DNA of 64,000 bases from positions 868,001-932,000 of the forward strand of contig JABELC010000005.1 of NCBI GenBank assembly GCA_028455995.1, written 5' to 3'. Position numbers and translations under genes: made by a program. Source of the stretch: Scleromitrula shiraiana (taxonomy: Eukaryota; Ascomycota; Leotiomycetes; Helotiales; Sclerotiniaceae). The notes under the pieces are model-generated. The model was not told where the DNA came from and ran no database searches. It saw nothing but the letters and a program-made list of their open reading frames with translations. Shown here in pieces: positions 9,718 to 20,792 of the stretch. How positions within the stretch are numbered: position 1 is the first letter of the stretch; each line of letters begins with the position of its first letter.

Positions 9718-11301
9718 ATGGCTTCACAAAGCTCCTTCGATGATACTTCTGAGATTTCGGATACACCCCAGCCTGCGGAAACCGGCCGCTTATCCCCAAC
9801 AGATCCTACAGTAGCCAGCACCTCGCAAGCTATCAGAGGTGATGTTGCTTCGCAGAGTACCAGAAATTACAGCTCCCCTGATCTTTTATCATCAATAACG
9901 CCTCCGCCATCTTCTCAAATCTCGAATATCCATCAATCGCTTCCTATTCCACTTGCACGCGCTGCGACCCCAACTGCCGCTATATTATCATCTCCACCTC
10001 CTACAGATACAAATGGTACCAAAAGAGCTACTACTGTTGGAACTTGCTACATCCCCACTGCTCAAGAAATCGCCGAAACTCCCCCCAAAAAGTTGAGGGA
10101 AATGTTACATGACATGATAGCCGAGAATAGCAAACTTGATAATGCAGTTCGTGAAGCACGAATGGAAAAGGCTCATTACAAATTGCAACATACTCTACTA
10201 ACTATGGAATCCGAGGAGGCTATCAAGCATCTAGAAGCGGAGCATGAATTGACTCGTCGCGAGGTTCAAGTTTTGCAACTTGCATATCAAGAACGAGTTG
10301 ATGTCAATGCACCTACTATGGAGTATGTTGCAAAACTCAAGAGCATCTGCAAGAACCTTGAGACGGAAAATCAAACCATTACTCGTCGTTTAGAGAGAGC
10401 AAAGAAAGCAATCGAGATGAAGGATGATCAATTAGCGGCTGCTAAGGATATAAACGATCAACTCGCCCAACGTATTCGAGAGAACCGAGAGCACATTAAT
10501 GTGATGCGAAGTCCTGGCGGTCCATTTCATAGTGCTACCCCGAAGCCTCCGAATAGTAGTTATCCTGCTACGCCCCAACAATACCGCCGAACACCACAGC
10601 GAACTCCTATGACGACTGGTCGGTTGATTCGTGAAACTCGTGAGCACGGCCAAGAAGCTTTTGCTGCCCTACTACTCGCCGATCGAGTTTTGAGCCAGGA
10701 AAACAACAGCGCGCCGTCCACTCCTGTTATCAGCCGACGTCCTGAGCCCCGCACACCCACCGGCAAACACAATCGTGGCGTTCAATCTCTTTCGTCCTTA
10801 CCCACCACTCCTCATTCAGCTCGCCCAAACACTGCAAACTCGACACTTCTACCTTCCGCACAATTTACACCACACATTATCTCTCGATCTCCATATACCA
10901 ATCTAAGTCCTGCCTATCATCCACGAAAGCGTAGACGTAAGAGTCGTGATAGTACCATCTCAATTGAGGATGCCGAAGAAATTGCCCGCGCTGCGCTGGA
11001 ACATCGAGGTCGTGTTGAAAGTGAGGAGATTCAAGAGAGCCAGGCAAGCCAGAGTGCAACTCAGATGTTACGTGCTGACCCTCGTGAGTCTTTTGAGGTT
11101 GCAGCATCCCGAACAAGTACTCCAAACCCTGTTGAGAAGAGTGGCCTCCTGCAATCCAAGATTTTCGGAACCGTAACTAAACCCGTGGTTGAGAAGAGGA
11201 AGCGCGAAGACAACAATTACGGCGTTGATTATACCAACAAGAAAATGCGAGCCGGTGAGGGTATTGGTCTTGGAATTGGATTTGAGACATCTCGAAATTA
11301 A
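9718..11301 (+). CDS. Coiled-coil protein of unknown function
   Basis: A single exon from an ATG at 9718 encodes 527 residues. Residues 1-115 are Ser/Thr/Pro-rich and probably disordered. Residues about 118-265 are strongly helical and form a long predicted coiled coil, beginning TAQEIAETPPKKLREMLHDM and continuing through EHELTRREVQVLQ and KSICKNLETENQTITRRLER. The C-terminal half is basic and disordered, with many TP and SP sites (for example YRRTPQRTPMTT, RRPEPRTPTGK) that could be proline-directed phosphorylation sites. KRKRRRKSRDS-like basic clusters (about residue 400) and KRKREDNNYG (about 495) look like nuclear localisation signals. The tail is Gly-rich. I do not recognise the family; a nuclear scaffold or spindle-associated role would fit but is unproven. 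Confidence 0.8.
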   Translation: MASQSSFDDTSEISDTPQPAETGRLSPTDPTVASTSQAIRGDVASQSTRNYSSPDLLSSITPPPSSQISNIHQSLPIPLARAATPTAAILSSPPPTDTNGTKRATTVGTCYIPTAQEIAETPPKKLREMLHDMIAENSKLDNAVREARMEKAHYKLQHTLLTMESEEAIKHLEAEHELTRREVQVLQLAYQERVDVNAPTMEYVAKLKSICKNLETENQTITRRLERAKKAIEMKDDQLAAAKDINDQLAQRIRENREHINVMRSPGGPFHSATPKPPNSSYPATPQQYRRTPQRTPMTTGRLIRETREHGQEAFAALLLADRVLSQENNSAPSTPVISRRPEPRTPTGKHNRGVQSLSSLPTTPHSARPNTANSTLLPSAQFTPHIISRSPYTNLSPAYHPRKRRRKSRDSTISIEDAEEIARAALEHRGRVESEEIQESQASQSATQMLRADPRESFEVAASRTSTPNPVEKSGLLQSKIFGTVTKPVVEKRKREDNNYGVDYTNKKMRAGEGIGLGIGFETSRN

Positions 11302-12371
11302 GTTTCCGATATGTGTTGGAGAGTTCAACAACTATGTTTTGATTGCATAACGAAACGACACATGATTCACGAAACTTTGCTTCAATTTGTTTTGCGCTCT
11401 CATCAAACCAGCAGACTCCTTGTCCTGATCACTTGGATGTGATTAAGATTTATCTTTCCATTTTCTTTCATTTGGATAATTACAACAAACGGGAGCATTG
11501 TGCTCATTCAATTTGCCTAGGTGTAGAACAATAAATTTGGTCTTGATAGATAATGGTTGTATACAGGCTTCCGCATGGCTCGTAGTAGATGGTTTTATTA
11601 CACAAAATCTTCTTCTACTTTCCACATTGCAAAGCTCAATCTACTCTAGTCATCAGACCTCTCATGTATACTATAAGGATGTTGATCAAATAGTTATTTA
11701 TTAGAATTAAGCAGAATTTTATTAATACATGAAATTATTGGATATTTTATTAAATCAGAAAATGGTGAATTAGTATTCGAATTCATGAAGTTATTGATAC
11801 TGTGAAAAACCATTGAAATCCACCAATTAAAATCAATTTCGATTATTTGTCAGCTTATACTCGAACTATAGTACGTACTGGTGCTCACTTTAATACTTTT
11901 ATACAAACAAAGTGTTATACATACCGGTAAGTCTTACAAACCATAGATGTTACCAGACTGGAAGAAACGTATTAGAAATCAATCCTGATTATACTATACT
12001 ATTACTTTCAAACGTCAAATTAAAGTAAAGCTGTCCACGGATGCTGAAATTTCATATCCGGCCGGCGTCTTTTCCCCACTGATTCATCCACTTTTTTTTC
12101 AATTCCGTTTCTGAAGTGGTGCCTTAAAATCACACAGCTTGATATACCAGCTCCACTGTTGCATACAACAATATCATACCCAGGAGGAAAATCTATTTTC
12201 TACATATTCATTCACTCCTGCATCTCGTGTTTATTCTGTCACATTCCAGCCCCTATCGATATTTGATTGGGATTCCCCCCAAAATCTTCGTGGCGGAGAA
12301 TTTCTTGGCACTACATACCCATCAGCGAGCGAGCAACTTCTCTGCATACACAGGCCTGCTTTCTACCAAAT
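11302..12371. other. Intergenic region, nothing recognised
   Basis: This 1.07-kb stretch lies between two genes on the plus strand. The part from about 11,690 to 12,010 is very AT-rich. No RNA gene or convincing repeat is seen; the last 300 nt presumably hold the promoter and leader of the downstream armadillo gene. Confidence 0.4.
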
Positions 12372-14958
12372 ATGGCCGAACAATCTGTAGAGAATGGAGG
12401 TGATATTACGAAGCCCACGGGCCCTATTGATCCGTTGGGCGCCATGGGAACCTCTTCAAATACCTCATTGCAGTCGATTATTGATAAGATACCCAAAATC
12501 CTTTTAAGCGAGGATGAGCAGAAGGATATGTCAAGCTCGATTTTGCAAATCTTTGAGCTTGAGGAAGAGAGTGGGAAGGGGAGTGCAGAGGTAGATGACG
12601 ATGATGATGCTGAAGAAGTGGTAGATATGGAGGACAGAGAGAGGAGGACGGAGAAATTGAAGACAGCCTTGCCTGTTTTGGTCCAGTTATGGTGGCAAGA
12701 CTCGCTCTATATGGATGATGCTACCTATATTGATAAGGCTACAGAGAAATTGGCCGATGGCGCGAGAGATTGTGAGTTGCTTCTTACCCTGTAAAAGTAA
12801 AATTTTGAATGTTTGATATCACATGGTCAAGTGCCTACTATGAGAATGAAACACTGTTTGTTAGTAAAGCATCATTTCTAATTTCACTGACAATGCAACA
12901 GCAAAATGGCGAGTACCCATTGGAGAATCTGGTATCTTGAATTTCTTTCTTGAGGTATCTACTGCCTATCCTCCGAAACACTCTCTTCAAATTCAGATAT
13001 TGCGTTTGGTTGGGAATTCATGTGCAGATACCGGTAAGTCAATCCCTCTTTCCATGTCCTCTCTGATGCTAATCTAAACAGATGAAAATAGAGCACGCGT
13101 CGTGTCATCAAATTATATTCCATTAATATGTGCACAGTTGGTAGATAGTCCTTTGCTCGCTTTTATGATACCCGTTTTATATAATGCTTGTGTCGATTAC
13201 GGTCAGTATAATCCAACCTTTTGGGTAAAACTAAACTCTGACCCTGTTTAGTACCTGCTCAACAGCAAGCATCTACTTCAAATCTTAGCAGACAGCTCAT
13301 CACCTTGATTTCAAGTGATCATTTCAAGGATAGTATACATTTCCTAGGATATGTATGTAAAATATTAGATATGCTAGTTCAACAACGTATGTGTAGTATG
13401 AATTCCTACCTCAAATTCAGGACTAATGTATAAAACAGCTTCAGAGCCAGATTTAGCACCAGATAACACATCAATTGTCTTGCTGAACTTAGCTTCGGAT
13501 CGTGAAAATCCGGTAGACATGGAAGATTATATTGCACTTGTGAATACCGCCGCGGCTTATCTAGCGCACGAAAAATTCCAGAGAGCATTGATTAAGACAC
13601 CTCAAGCTCTTGATACTACTCTAGCTGTTCTTGTCGATTCTTACGCGAGGTTTGATTCGCATCCATCAATTGGGCCAGCCACGCCTGCTGAAGACGATGC
13701 AAAGTTATTAATGCGAATGCGTATCAACCTGAATCAAGCTTTATCTGACATTTCTGCATTACCGGAGTTCAAAGAAGCATGTCCAGTTGTGTCTCCATTC
13801 TCTAGCTCCCTTCGCCGATGGTTATCAAGTCAGCAAATCCAATTGCAAGTTTGCGCATGTATCATGTTAGGCAATCTTGCAAGGAACGATGAGTCTTGTG
13901 AATTATTCGTACACACAGCTCGAGTTCATCAACCCTTAATCTCTATACTCAAGGATGCTAACGATTCGCAATTACTGCATGCTGCACTTGGTTTCCTCAA
14001 AAACCTGGCACTTCCAGTAAAGAATAAAGACTTACTGGGAAGCTCCGGACTTTTCGAAGTACTTCCTCGTCTTTGGCTTCTTGATATTCTCCAACCCATT
14101 CAATTATCATCTATATCTCTTACCCGTCAACTCGTCAATGGTTCCATGGAGAATGTTCAACGTATCTGCACACGTCTTTCAGATGATGAGGACTCACCAG
14201 CTCATGAACGCTCCAACCTCTCTCTCTTAATCGCTCTATTCGAACGCACAGATGTAGAACCCATCCGTATGGAAATTGCCCGTCTAGTCACCGCCATCTG
14301 CCGAGTATACACCGGACTAAAAGGAGTATCACAAGAGCATCTCGACGCAACACGCGGAAAATTCCTCCAACGTCATCCTGACCTCGGCCGACCATTAAGC
14401 TTCATGGTTTCTCAAACAAAATGGCCAATCGTCAGAAGCGAAGGCTGGTTCACTCTCGCCCTAATGGCAAGATATCCAGATAGTGCACAGTTAATAAGCG
14501 ACATGATGCAAGACGTCAGTGTCTTCCAACCTCTAGTCGAAATGCTAACCGGCAAACCCCTTCTCAATTACAAACCCGCCTCATCCATCACCACCACCAC
14601 CACCACCACTGTCGCCACCACCCCCTCCCTCTCCTCTACATCGCAAAACCCATCCCCCTCCCCCTTCGGCACCGAACCCGAAACTCCCGCCGCTGAACCC
14701 GAACCCGTGATGCCGAAAGCCCAGGCCGCGGAAATGGCACGTATTGATCGGGAAAATGCACTAGTGCTAGTGAGCGAGTTGTTGAGGAATAGAGGGAGTG
14801 AGATGGCGGTTATGCGGCGCACGCTGTTTGAGGATTTACTGAAGGGTGGGGGGGAGTTGGTTATGAGTTATAGGGAGGGCAAGGGGAATGTGGAGAATCG
14901 GAGGAGGGATATTGATTTTAGGGAGGTTGCGACGCAGAGTATTTCGGAATTGTCGTAG
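12372..14958 (+). CDS. Armadillo-repeat protein, SmgGDS/RAP1GDS1-like
   Basis: Five exons (12372-12771, 12902-13033, 13082-13201, 13252-13386, 13439-14958) give a 768-residue protein with all phases consistent. The start is MAEQSVENGG; the upstream in-frame codons have no ATG. An acidic stretch (about residues 75-95, EVDDDDDAEEVVDMEDRE) precedes helical repeats. Armadillo-like repeats such as IQLQVCACIMLGNLARNDES, LLHAALGFLKNLALPVKNK and VRSEGWFTLALMARYPDS run to about residue 650. SmgGDS proteins are armadillo solenoids that chaperone prenylated Rho/Rap GTPases, and the arrangement here matches, but the activity is inferred. Residues about 665-700 are a Thr/Pro/Ser low-complexity insert (HHHHHH-like codon run encoding TTTTTT). 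Intron 3 uses a weaker GTCAGT donor; the other donors are GTGAGT, GTAAGT and GTATGT. Confidence 0.75.
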
Positions 14959-15221
14959 TATATTGGTTGATCAGTTGGCTGGTGGGTGGAGGAGATAGAT
15001 AAATAGGTATATAGACGGTTAAATGGTTTTGTTCAGGCTACTTTGTATACGTATGTAGAATGGTATCAGCTATTTATTTGAACTCGTCGCACATTCTCAT
15101 CGAGGTCAATTTGATGTTGTATTCGCCACTCATCGTCTCAGTGAATGTGTAACTTTTCCACGATTGTAAAATCTCTTCTGAACCGAATTTATTAAAACTC
15201 AAGGGCTTAGCACTATGCTGC

Positions 15222-16566
15222 TTACTCCTCGAATATACATCCTCGACATCTCAGTTCGCCCGAAGCTCTATCCAAGGACCAGGGGATCTCTCTGAAATCC
15301 GCTTCCTTATATGGACTTGTCCAGCCATAAAATTTAGCGTCTGCAGCTCGATTTGAAGTCCAGTCCGGCAACCAAGACGGGAGATCCATCCGACGTTCAT
15401 TTGGGTCGACATCTTCGACATAACTCAACAGCCTAAAATCGCCAACCTTTTTAAATAAATAGCACGCAATATGGGTAAACAAGCCCTCGCAGCTTCCGGA
15501 ATAGTCAACATTTATATGGCCAGATAGTGAGTCTGAGATGATTCCCATGGGTCCATAAATCATGTCTCTATATCTGGTCCGTCACACCCATTCCCCTTCT
15601 TGACGATAGTGTTGCTAACAGGCCATTGCCTTCCCCATACCCAATAGCGTAATTTTGAGTTTTTTGACGAGCTTCAGAAAGATATCGCAATTCTGAGAGA
15701 TCATTATACTCATTCATATATAGAGACCAAGTTGGGTCTTCGCCCCAAAGATTAGTGGAAAAGGAATAAGTATTGCTTCGATGTGCCAATCTCTTTCGAT
15801 CCGCAAACGAGACGTAGGGTGTGAGGTTTTGGTACATAGAACGCGACAAGTATAATAACTGACATGCGTTTTGCCATTTGACTTGGTCTTTTCCACATTG
15901 TATCCAGGGGTTTCGAGCTAACAATAGCTCTTGAAAAGTCCACATCCGAGAGAACCAAGGTCGTTCAAGGATCTGCTTTTTGGACCTTTGATTTAACGAT
16001 TTCATTGTCGCCCAATCATACTTTGCGTTGAATTCCTCCTTAGATTGGGGAGAATCGCCGGTGCTCTCAATAGAAGCAAGCTCTCTGAGCAATGAAACAA
16101 TCTCTTCTGTTGAATGTCCAAGGAAAATAACAGTGTATTGAGAGACCGAGAAGACTCACCCCATTTGAGCCACCTGTTGGTTCTTTTCCTCCAGATCTGA
16201 TTAATTGATGCATAATGCGTCTGTCCAGACTCGTATCTTTCTCTCCGGATGTCGCAAATGACGGAGGGCTAAGTCTAAGCTAGCTGTTATATGGAGTGGG
16301 CACGCTTCGACTTCAATTTCTCTTGTATCTGTCGGGTTTCCCTAGACATAAGAGAGTGCTATTAAATAGTATATGAAGTCTCTATCATACTGTGAAAGAG
16401 TGGCATGTTCAAGTGAGCATTCCATGGGTACAGAAATGTCTGATGCTGGGGCTATGACCACAAGTCTGATAGCATCCGGTCCAAATAGTGGTTTGTACGA
16501 AAAGATACGCGGGCTAGTCGTAGTCAATATCTGAGCTATCGTGCTACAATGATGCTTAAGCCTCAT
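15222..16566 (-). pseudogene. Decayed heterokaryon-incompatibility (HET) domain gene
   Basis: Read on the minus strand from an ATG at 16566, the translation follows a HET domain closely: FSYKPLFGPDAIRLVV, then ALSYV-stop-GNPTDTREIEV, then RVWTDALCIN-stop-SDLEEKNQQV, and downstream RPWFSRMWTFQELLLARNPW. HET domains normally trigger cell death when genetically different hyphae fuse. Two in-frame stops interrupt it: TAG at 16344-16342, where the family has Trp (TGG), and TAA at 16203-16201, where it has Gln (CAA). A GTGAGT...CAACAG intron (16159-16107) leaves the frames one base out, consistent with an extra G in the GGGG run at its 5' edge. Near 15,570-15,620 the frame changes again. Either a 52-nt GTTAGC...ATATAG intron or another frameshift would explain that. 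The 3' part ends at a stop at 15222 (GELRCRGCIFEE), short for the family. It is very unlikely to make a full HET protein. Confidence 0.82.
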
Positions 16567-17251
16567 TGATAGATTATTCAAATGATCATTTTGTCGTGTA
16601 TTGTAAAATATATGTGTTGACTACACAGGTATGTATGTAGGTGTTCATGCGCCATGTCAGCTTCCTTACTCAGCGTCATTGCGTGGGGTTGATATTAATC
16701 TGTGTTACCCTTCCATCAAATCAGCATATCAAACTCACCTTTCCTCCTCTCCTTGACTAAAGGAGAAGAGGGAGAGGACGTCATATAACCGTTATTGAAT
16801 TATGATATTCACTACTTCTTAGGCATTGACAACGACCTAATCCACTCCTGAATGTTTATTCAAAATGCAAATGTTAAAATGTATACGTATTTTGACTTGC
16901 TGATTTTAGAATGTTTATTTGTAATACAAATAAACATTCTGTACATTTTAATATCTATTTAAATTATGAACATTCAAATTGATATAGAAAGCGAAAGAGA
17001 TTTATTGTATATTAACTGAAACGACATTCAAAAGCTGGAAATAGTGATGTAATTTGAGTTATTGCTATCCATTTGATTATGCCTTACTATTCTCATTGAG
17101 CCAAGATTAACCCTACAAGCAAACAAGCACTAGGCATTGTGAGACTACTACGATAAAGCATTTTACTACAATAATCTCTGAGAAAATATATGATAGAGAC
17201 TACTAGCATAACTTTGTCGTTCTACTAGACCATTAAAAAGTCACTGAAAAC
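16567..17251. other. AT-rich intergenic region with palindromic element
   Basis: About 0.7 kb lies between the HET relic and the 3' end of the deaminase gene. It contains the palindrome at 16846-16990 and no coding signal. Confidence 0.5.
16846..16990. repeat. AT-rich nested palindrome, MITE-like (motif copy B)
   Basis: The centre is a perfect inverted repeat with 16-nt arms (16908-16923 and 16925-16940, arm AGAATGTTTATTTGTA) around a single base. Outside it, further imperfectly paired arms can be traced to about 16,850 on the left (GAATGTTTATTCAAAATG) and 16,976 on the right. The whole 125-nt block could therefore fold into a long hairpin. The GAATGTTTATT motif recurs at 3275 and 57509. This shape is typical of small non-autonomous inverted-repeat elements or of very strong hairpins. 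Confidence 0.6.
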
Positions 17252-19813
17252 CTATAGTTCATCGCTCGAAAATCCTTGCCACCCCATCTTCTCTAGATCT
17301 GAAACATGGTTCTCAGTCTCTATAATAACCATTCCAGGATTGTTTGGGTCATTTCTTATTCCTTGTGGTCGAAGAGCACCATAGTCACCTAACTCTGCTT
17401 CCAATATGTCGAGAAAGCCTGGAGGCATGAAGTCGAGGACTGTTCGTTCAAATTTGGTCGTATAAAATCGAATTTAGCGCCATAACATCGAGAGATTCGT
17501 AAATTTATCTTACATTCTAGCTAGAATAAGCTCCTTGTTTGTTTCATGCTGTCCGAATAGCTGGCTAGTCTCTTGGCTCTCCTTTAGCTCATTTTCCAGG
17601 AGCTTTGTTTCCCAAAATTCCCGACATATCTTAAGTATGAAGTCGGATTCCAAGATAACTTCTGGGATCTTAGCTAATGTCAGCAGCTGTGATTATATTA
17701 TGTAACCAAAACTCTTACGTTTGCATATAGCATAGCTCCATGCTCGTCATAATCTACCTCCATTGTCTCCTCAATACGTTCGGTCTGGCTGTAAAATGTG
17801 AAATCATAAGGAATCTTAGGGAGAATAGACTTCTCGTTCCTTGTGCCAAGCTTTATGATTATAACATCTCCCTTCCAGAATTGACGCATAAGAGGAGGGG
17901 ATCGTTCTTGAAATAGTGCTTCGGCAAGATATTTGTTTGTTTCAAGCTCTTCGTTGAGATTATAGTACATCCAGTATTGACCGTTCAAGGGCGCAAAATC
18001 TTTCCTTATTGATTCTTGATTGGTCGCTTCAAATGGAATTGGAAATTTCCTATCAAAATTCAGTGCTGCAGGCCAGAGAGCATCGAAGTCAGGAACATTT
18101 TGTGCGAAAGCATCTTTGGCGTCATAGTTCTTCGTGACAGATCGGATAGGAACATTAACAAGCTTAAAGGCACCACCTTCCACAGGTAAAACAAGAGCTT
18201 GAACTATGTACTTAGTAGATTCAAACATTGGAGCTTGGAGTTTTGCATCTACTTTTAGTGAATATGAACTTCTTTCTTGGTCTAACAGCCTTCTGTACTT
18301 TCTGAACTGGATAGACGATGAACCTTCCGTGACCGACAATGTGGATTCTGGAACAAGATTTTGCTTGGCTTTAGTTTTTCTTTGTGTCTTTAGAGAACGT
18401 AACATCGTGTCTCCAATGTTGGAAATAGTCGCATGAAGACGAAGGCAATGCCAGGTTGTTAATGTGGCCGTGCTTGGGATGGTCCACTTGTGATAGATTT
18501 TACCATGAGTACCCCGCGTATAGTAATCGCCGAGACCTCGCAGCACTTGCCAGCACAGATAGCAGGACTTCTTACTGCAGCCAATATAGATTTTCCTCTG
18601 TGATTTCGACCTGTGTGGAAACTCCCGTTCAGAAAATAGTGCAAGTAACTTGACTTCTGCATGAATCTTGACTGGTTCAGAGACACCCTGAAGTATAATA
18701 TCGAGAATTCGAGCTTTTTTTTTCACTGGTTTACCTTTTTCTTTTATACCAAGCTCCGTAATATCAATCCCAGCTGAACTGAGTTTTCTTACCAGTTCTG
18801 TTTTGGACCATAGTTGAGGTGCTAGCATAATAGTTGAATCAACACTTCGAATATTGATTGCTTTGACAAACGCAAATTGCAATGCGAACTCGATGAAAGT
18901 TTCGTAACTACATGTAAGTTAGAAGGAGTCGATAGCAGCAAGCACTGTAAGCCATATGAGCTTATTGGCTGACTTACGCTGATCGGAGACGACCCAAGAA
19001 AGCCAACCGTTGTATCAACATAGTCACAGTATCATCCGAAGTAGCGATTCTAAAAGACTTTTGATGTTTTGAGATATAAGAAGTCAAAGATGATTCGTAT
19101 CTCAGCTCATAGCAGATTGTAATGCCATCCGTCCATATCTCACGCGCTGATCCAGGAGTTGTGGTCAACGTATCTTGGCAAATTGACTGGACTAACGCAA
19201 GTTTCTTTCCAATTTCAGAGGTAGCGTCTGAAGACCAGGTAATACCCATGGCCTGGAACGATGAATGTAGTTGATCACGATAGTGAACAAGACGATCCGA
19301 GTTCCAATTTACCAGATTTGCCCACATTTTATCTTTTTTTAAATCACGCCTTTCGCCAACCTTCGAAATTGCTTGCAACCAAATTTGTAATTGCTTCAGG
19401 ATGTTTCGATCACCTATATCCAAAGATCCATTTTTGGCAACATAAATGGTGGCACTGTCATCATGCTCCCACAGAGCGGTAGCACAAACATCATTTGCTT
19501 TCTTCTTGCTCCCCGGCGCCTCATGAGCTAAAGTTTCAGCAAGCCGGTCAAGAAACTTCTCAATAAGTTTCTGCTTTCCTTGAACCTTGGCCAACTTTCT
19601 TGGAATAGTTGTTGCGGCTTCATCATCCGAGACACTCGCATCACTGTCACTCCCATCAGGTTCTTTGCCATTAGACGCTCCGAGTCCTATTCGATTGACA
19701 TGGCTCAATGGATCTTCAGGTTGTTGCTTTCCCGTCTTTATCATAAGGAAAGCTAGGACTTGAAACCATCTCTCCTCCAGTCCAGTCACTTTCCACTGGA
19801 AATTACTCATCAT
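17252..19813 (-). CDS. OTT_1508-like deaminase-fold protein, last exon uncertain
   Basis: Exons 19813-18978, 18907-17719 and 17668-17514 splice in phase through GTAAG donors. The N-terminal 280 residues are helical, with an acidic Ser/Asp patch (DGSDSDASVSDDEAA). At about residues 355-400 the zinc-site signature of the deaminase superfamily appears: IHAEVKLLALF, then KIYIGCSKKSCYLCW. HAE and the CxxC would bind zinc. This pattern is that of the fungal OTT_1508-like deaminases (Pfam OTT_1508_deam), a lineage-expanded group with unproven substrates that has been proposed to act on nucleic acids. The 3' end is odd: the open frame ends ELILARM then TAA. An excellent continuation (about 68 residues, DFMPPGFLDILEAELGDYG ... 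ending FSSDEL at 17252) joins in frame only with a GTAAGA...TATAC intron lacking the usual AG. The product is 795 residues if that joins and 727 if not. The ATG at 19813 may not be the true start, since helical in-frame codons continue upstream. Confidence 0.68.
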
Positions 19814-20792
19814 GATTGGTACATTAAAAAAATTCGAAAAATGGGTGCAGACTAGAGACTGCACTAATCCATTCACCACCTTCCAGTTGAATAAACAGAA
19901 TATTAGATTGATTAATCTAACGTTGAACAACTAAAACATCAGATTCAAGTTGTTCAGTTTCCAATCAAACAATTGAAATATCAAGATCACTAAAACAATA
20001 GATTGTACAACTTCAAATCAAACAATTAAGATCACAAGATCGTTTAGATCGAATTCCAACATCATGTCTACCGATGCAGTATTGTTGTATGTGCTGGCAT
20101 GCACGTAATGTAACACAACCTAAGCGGTAAAGCCTAGTTGATCCTTGCTTGTTTAACTAAAAAAAATTTTGCTGATGAGAATTGCCATTCTTATTAAAAA
20201 AAGCTTAAAATGTCTTTAGACTTTCTGGAAGATTAATTTGTTTTTCGTTGCTTATTTATCAAAAATTACGTAATACACCACCACTTTTTCAATATAAATC
20301 CATATATCTATTAAAATGACTAAGTTAATCGACCATAGAAGGCTCTGAGGATGAGATAACCAATGTCCATTATCAACATCAATATATTGACTATCAAACC
20401 ACCAACTAACCAGTTAGCTAACTGACCGACTAACTGCATACGTATAACTAAAAGTATAACCCAACGCCATTCATCCACCCATCCTGGCATTCACCACCCA
20501 TTTAGCATCCCACTGACCACCTGCAAGAAAAGAAAAAAGAAAGAAAGAGAAGATCGCTCCTCTAGAATGCAACCAGAAGCTGTCTATATGTACAAGAGTA
20601 TTACACATATCGTCGCTTCATTTCATAGGATGCAATATTGTTCCACCCATCCTGAAGCATATGTTATGTTCTCCATTTCCCAAACGCCCCCTCCCATGAA
20701 TCAAGTGTTCAAATTCCCATTCATCGTAAACAAAGCAAGCAAGTCAGTCCTTCCGTTCTATGATCTTCATATCTCCATAAACACGTCTCCAT
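19814..20792. other. Intergenic region with degenerate tandem repeat
   Basis: Nearly 1 kb lies upstream of the deaminase gene and downstream of TOR. It holds the tandem repeat at 19932-20035 and a 14-nt perfect palindrome CAGTTAGCTAACTG at 20411-20424. No gene is recognised. Confidence 0.45.
19932..20035. repeat. Two-unit degenerate tandem repeat upstream of the deaminase gene
   Basis: Unit 1 (19932-19990, 59 nt) and unit 2 (19991-20035, 45 nt) both start TAAAACA, share AATCAAACAATT in the middle and end AAGATCAC. The length difference reflects an internal indel. The units lie just upstream of the deaminase reading frame and could be leader or promoter sequence. Confidence 0.6.
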
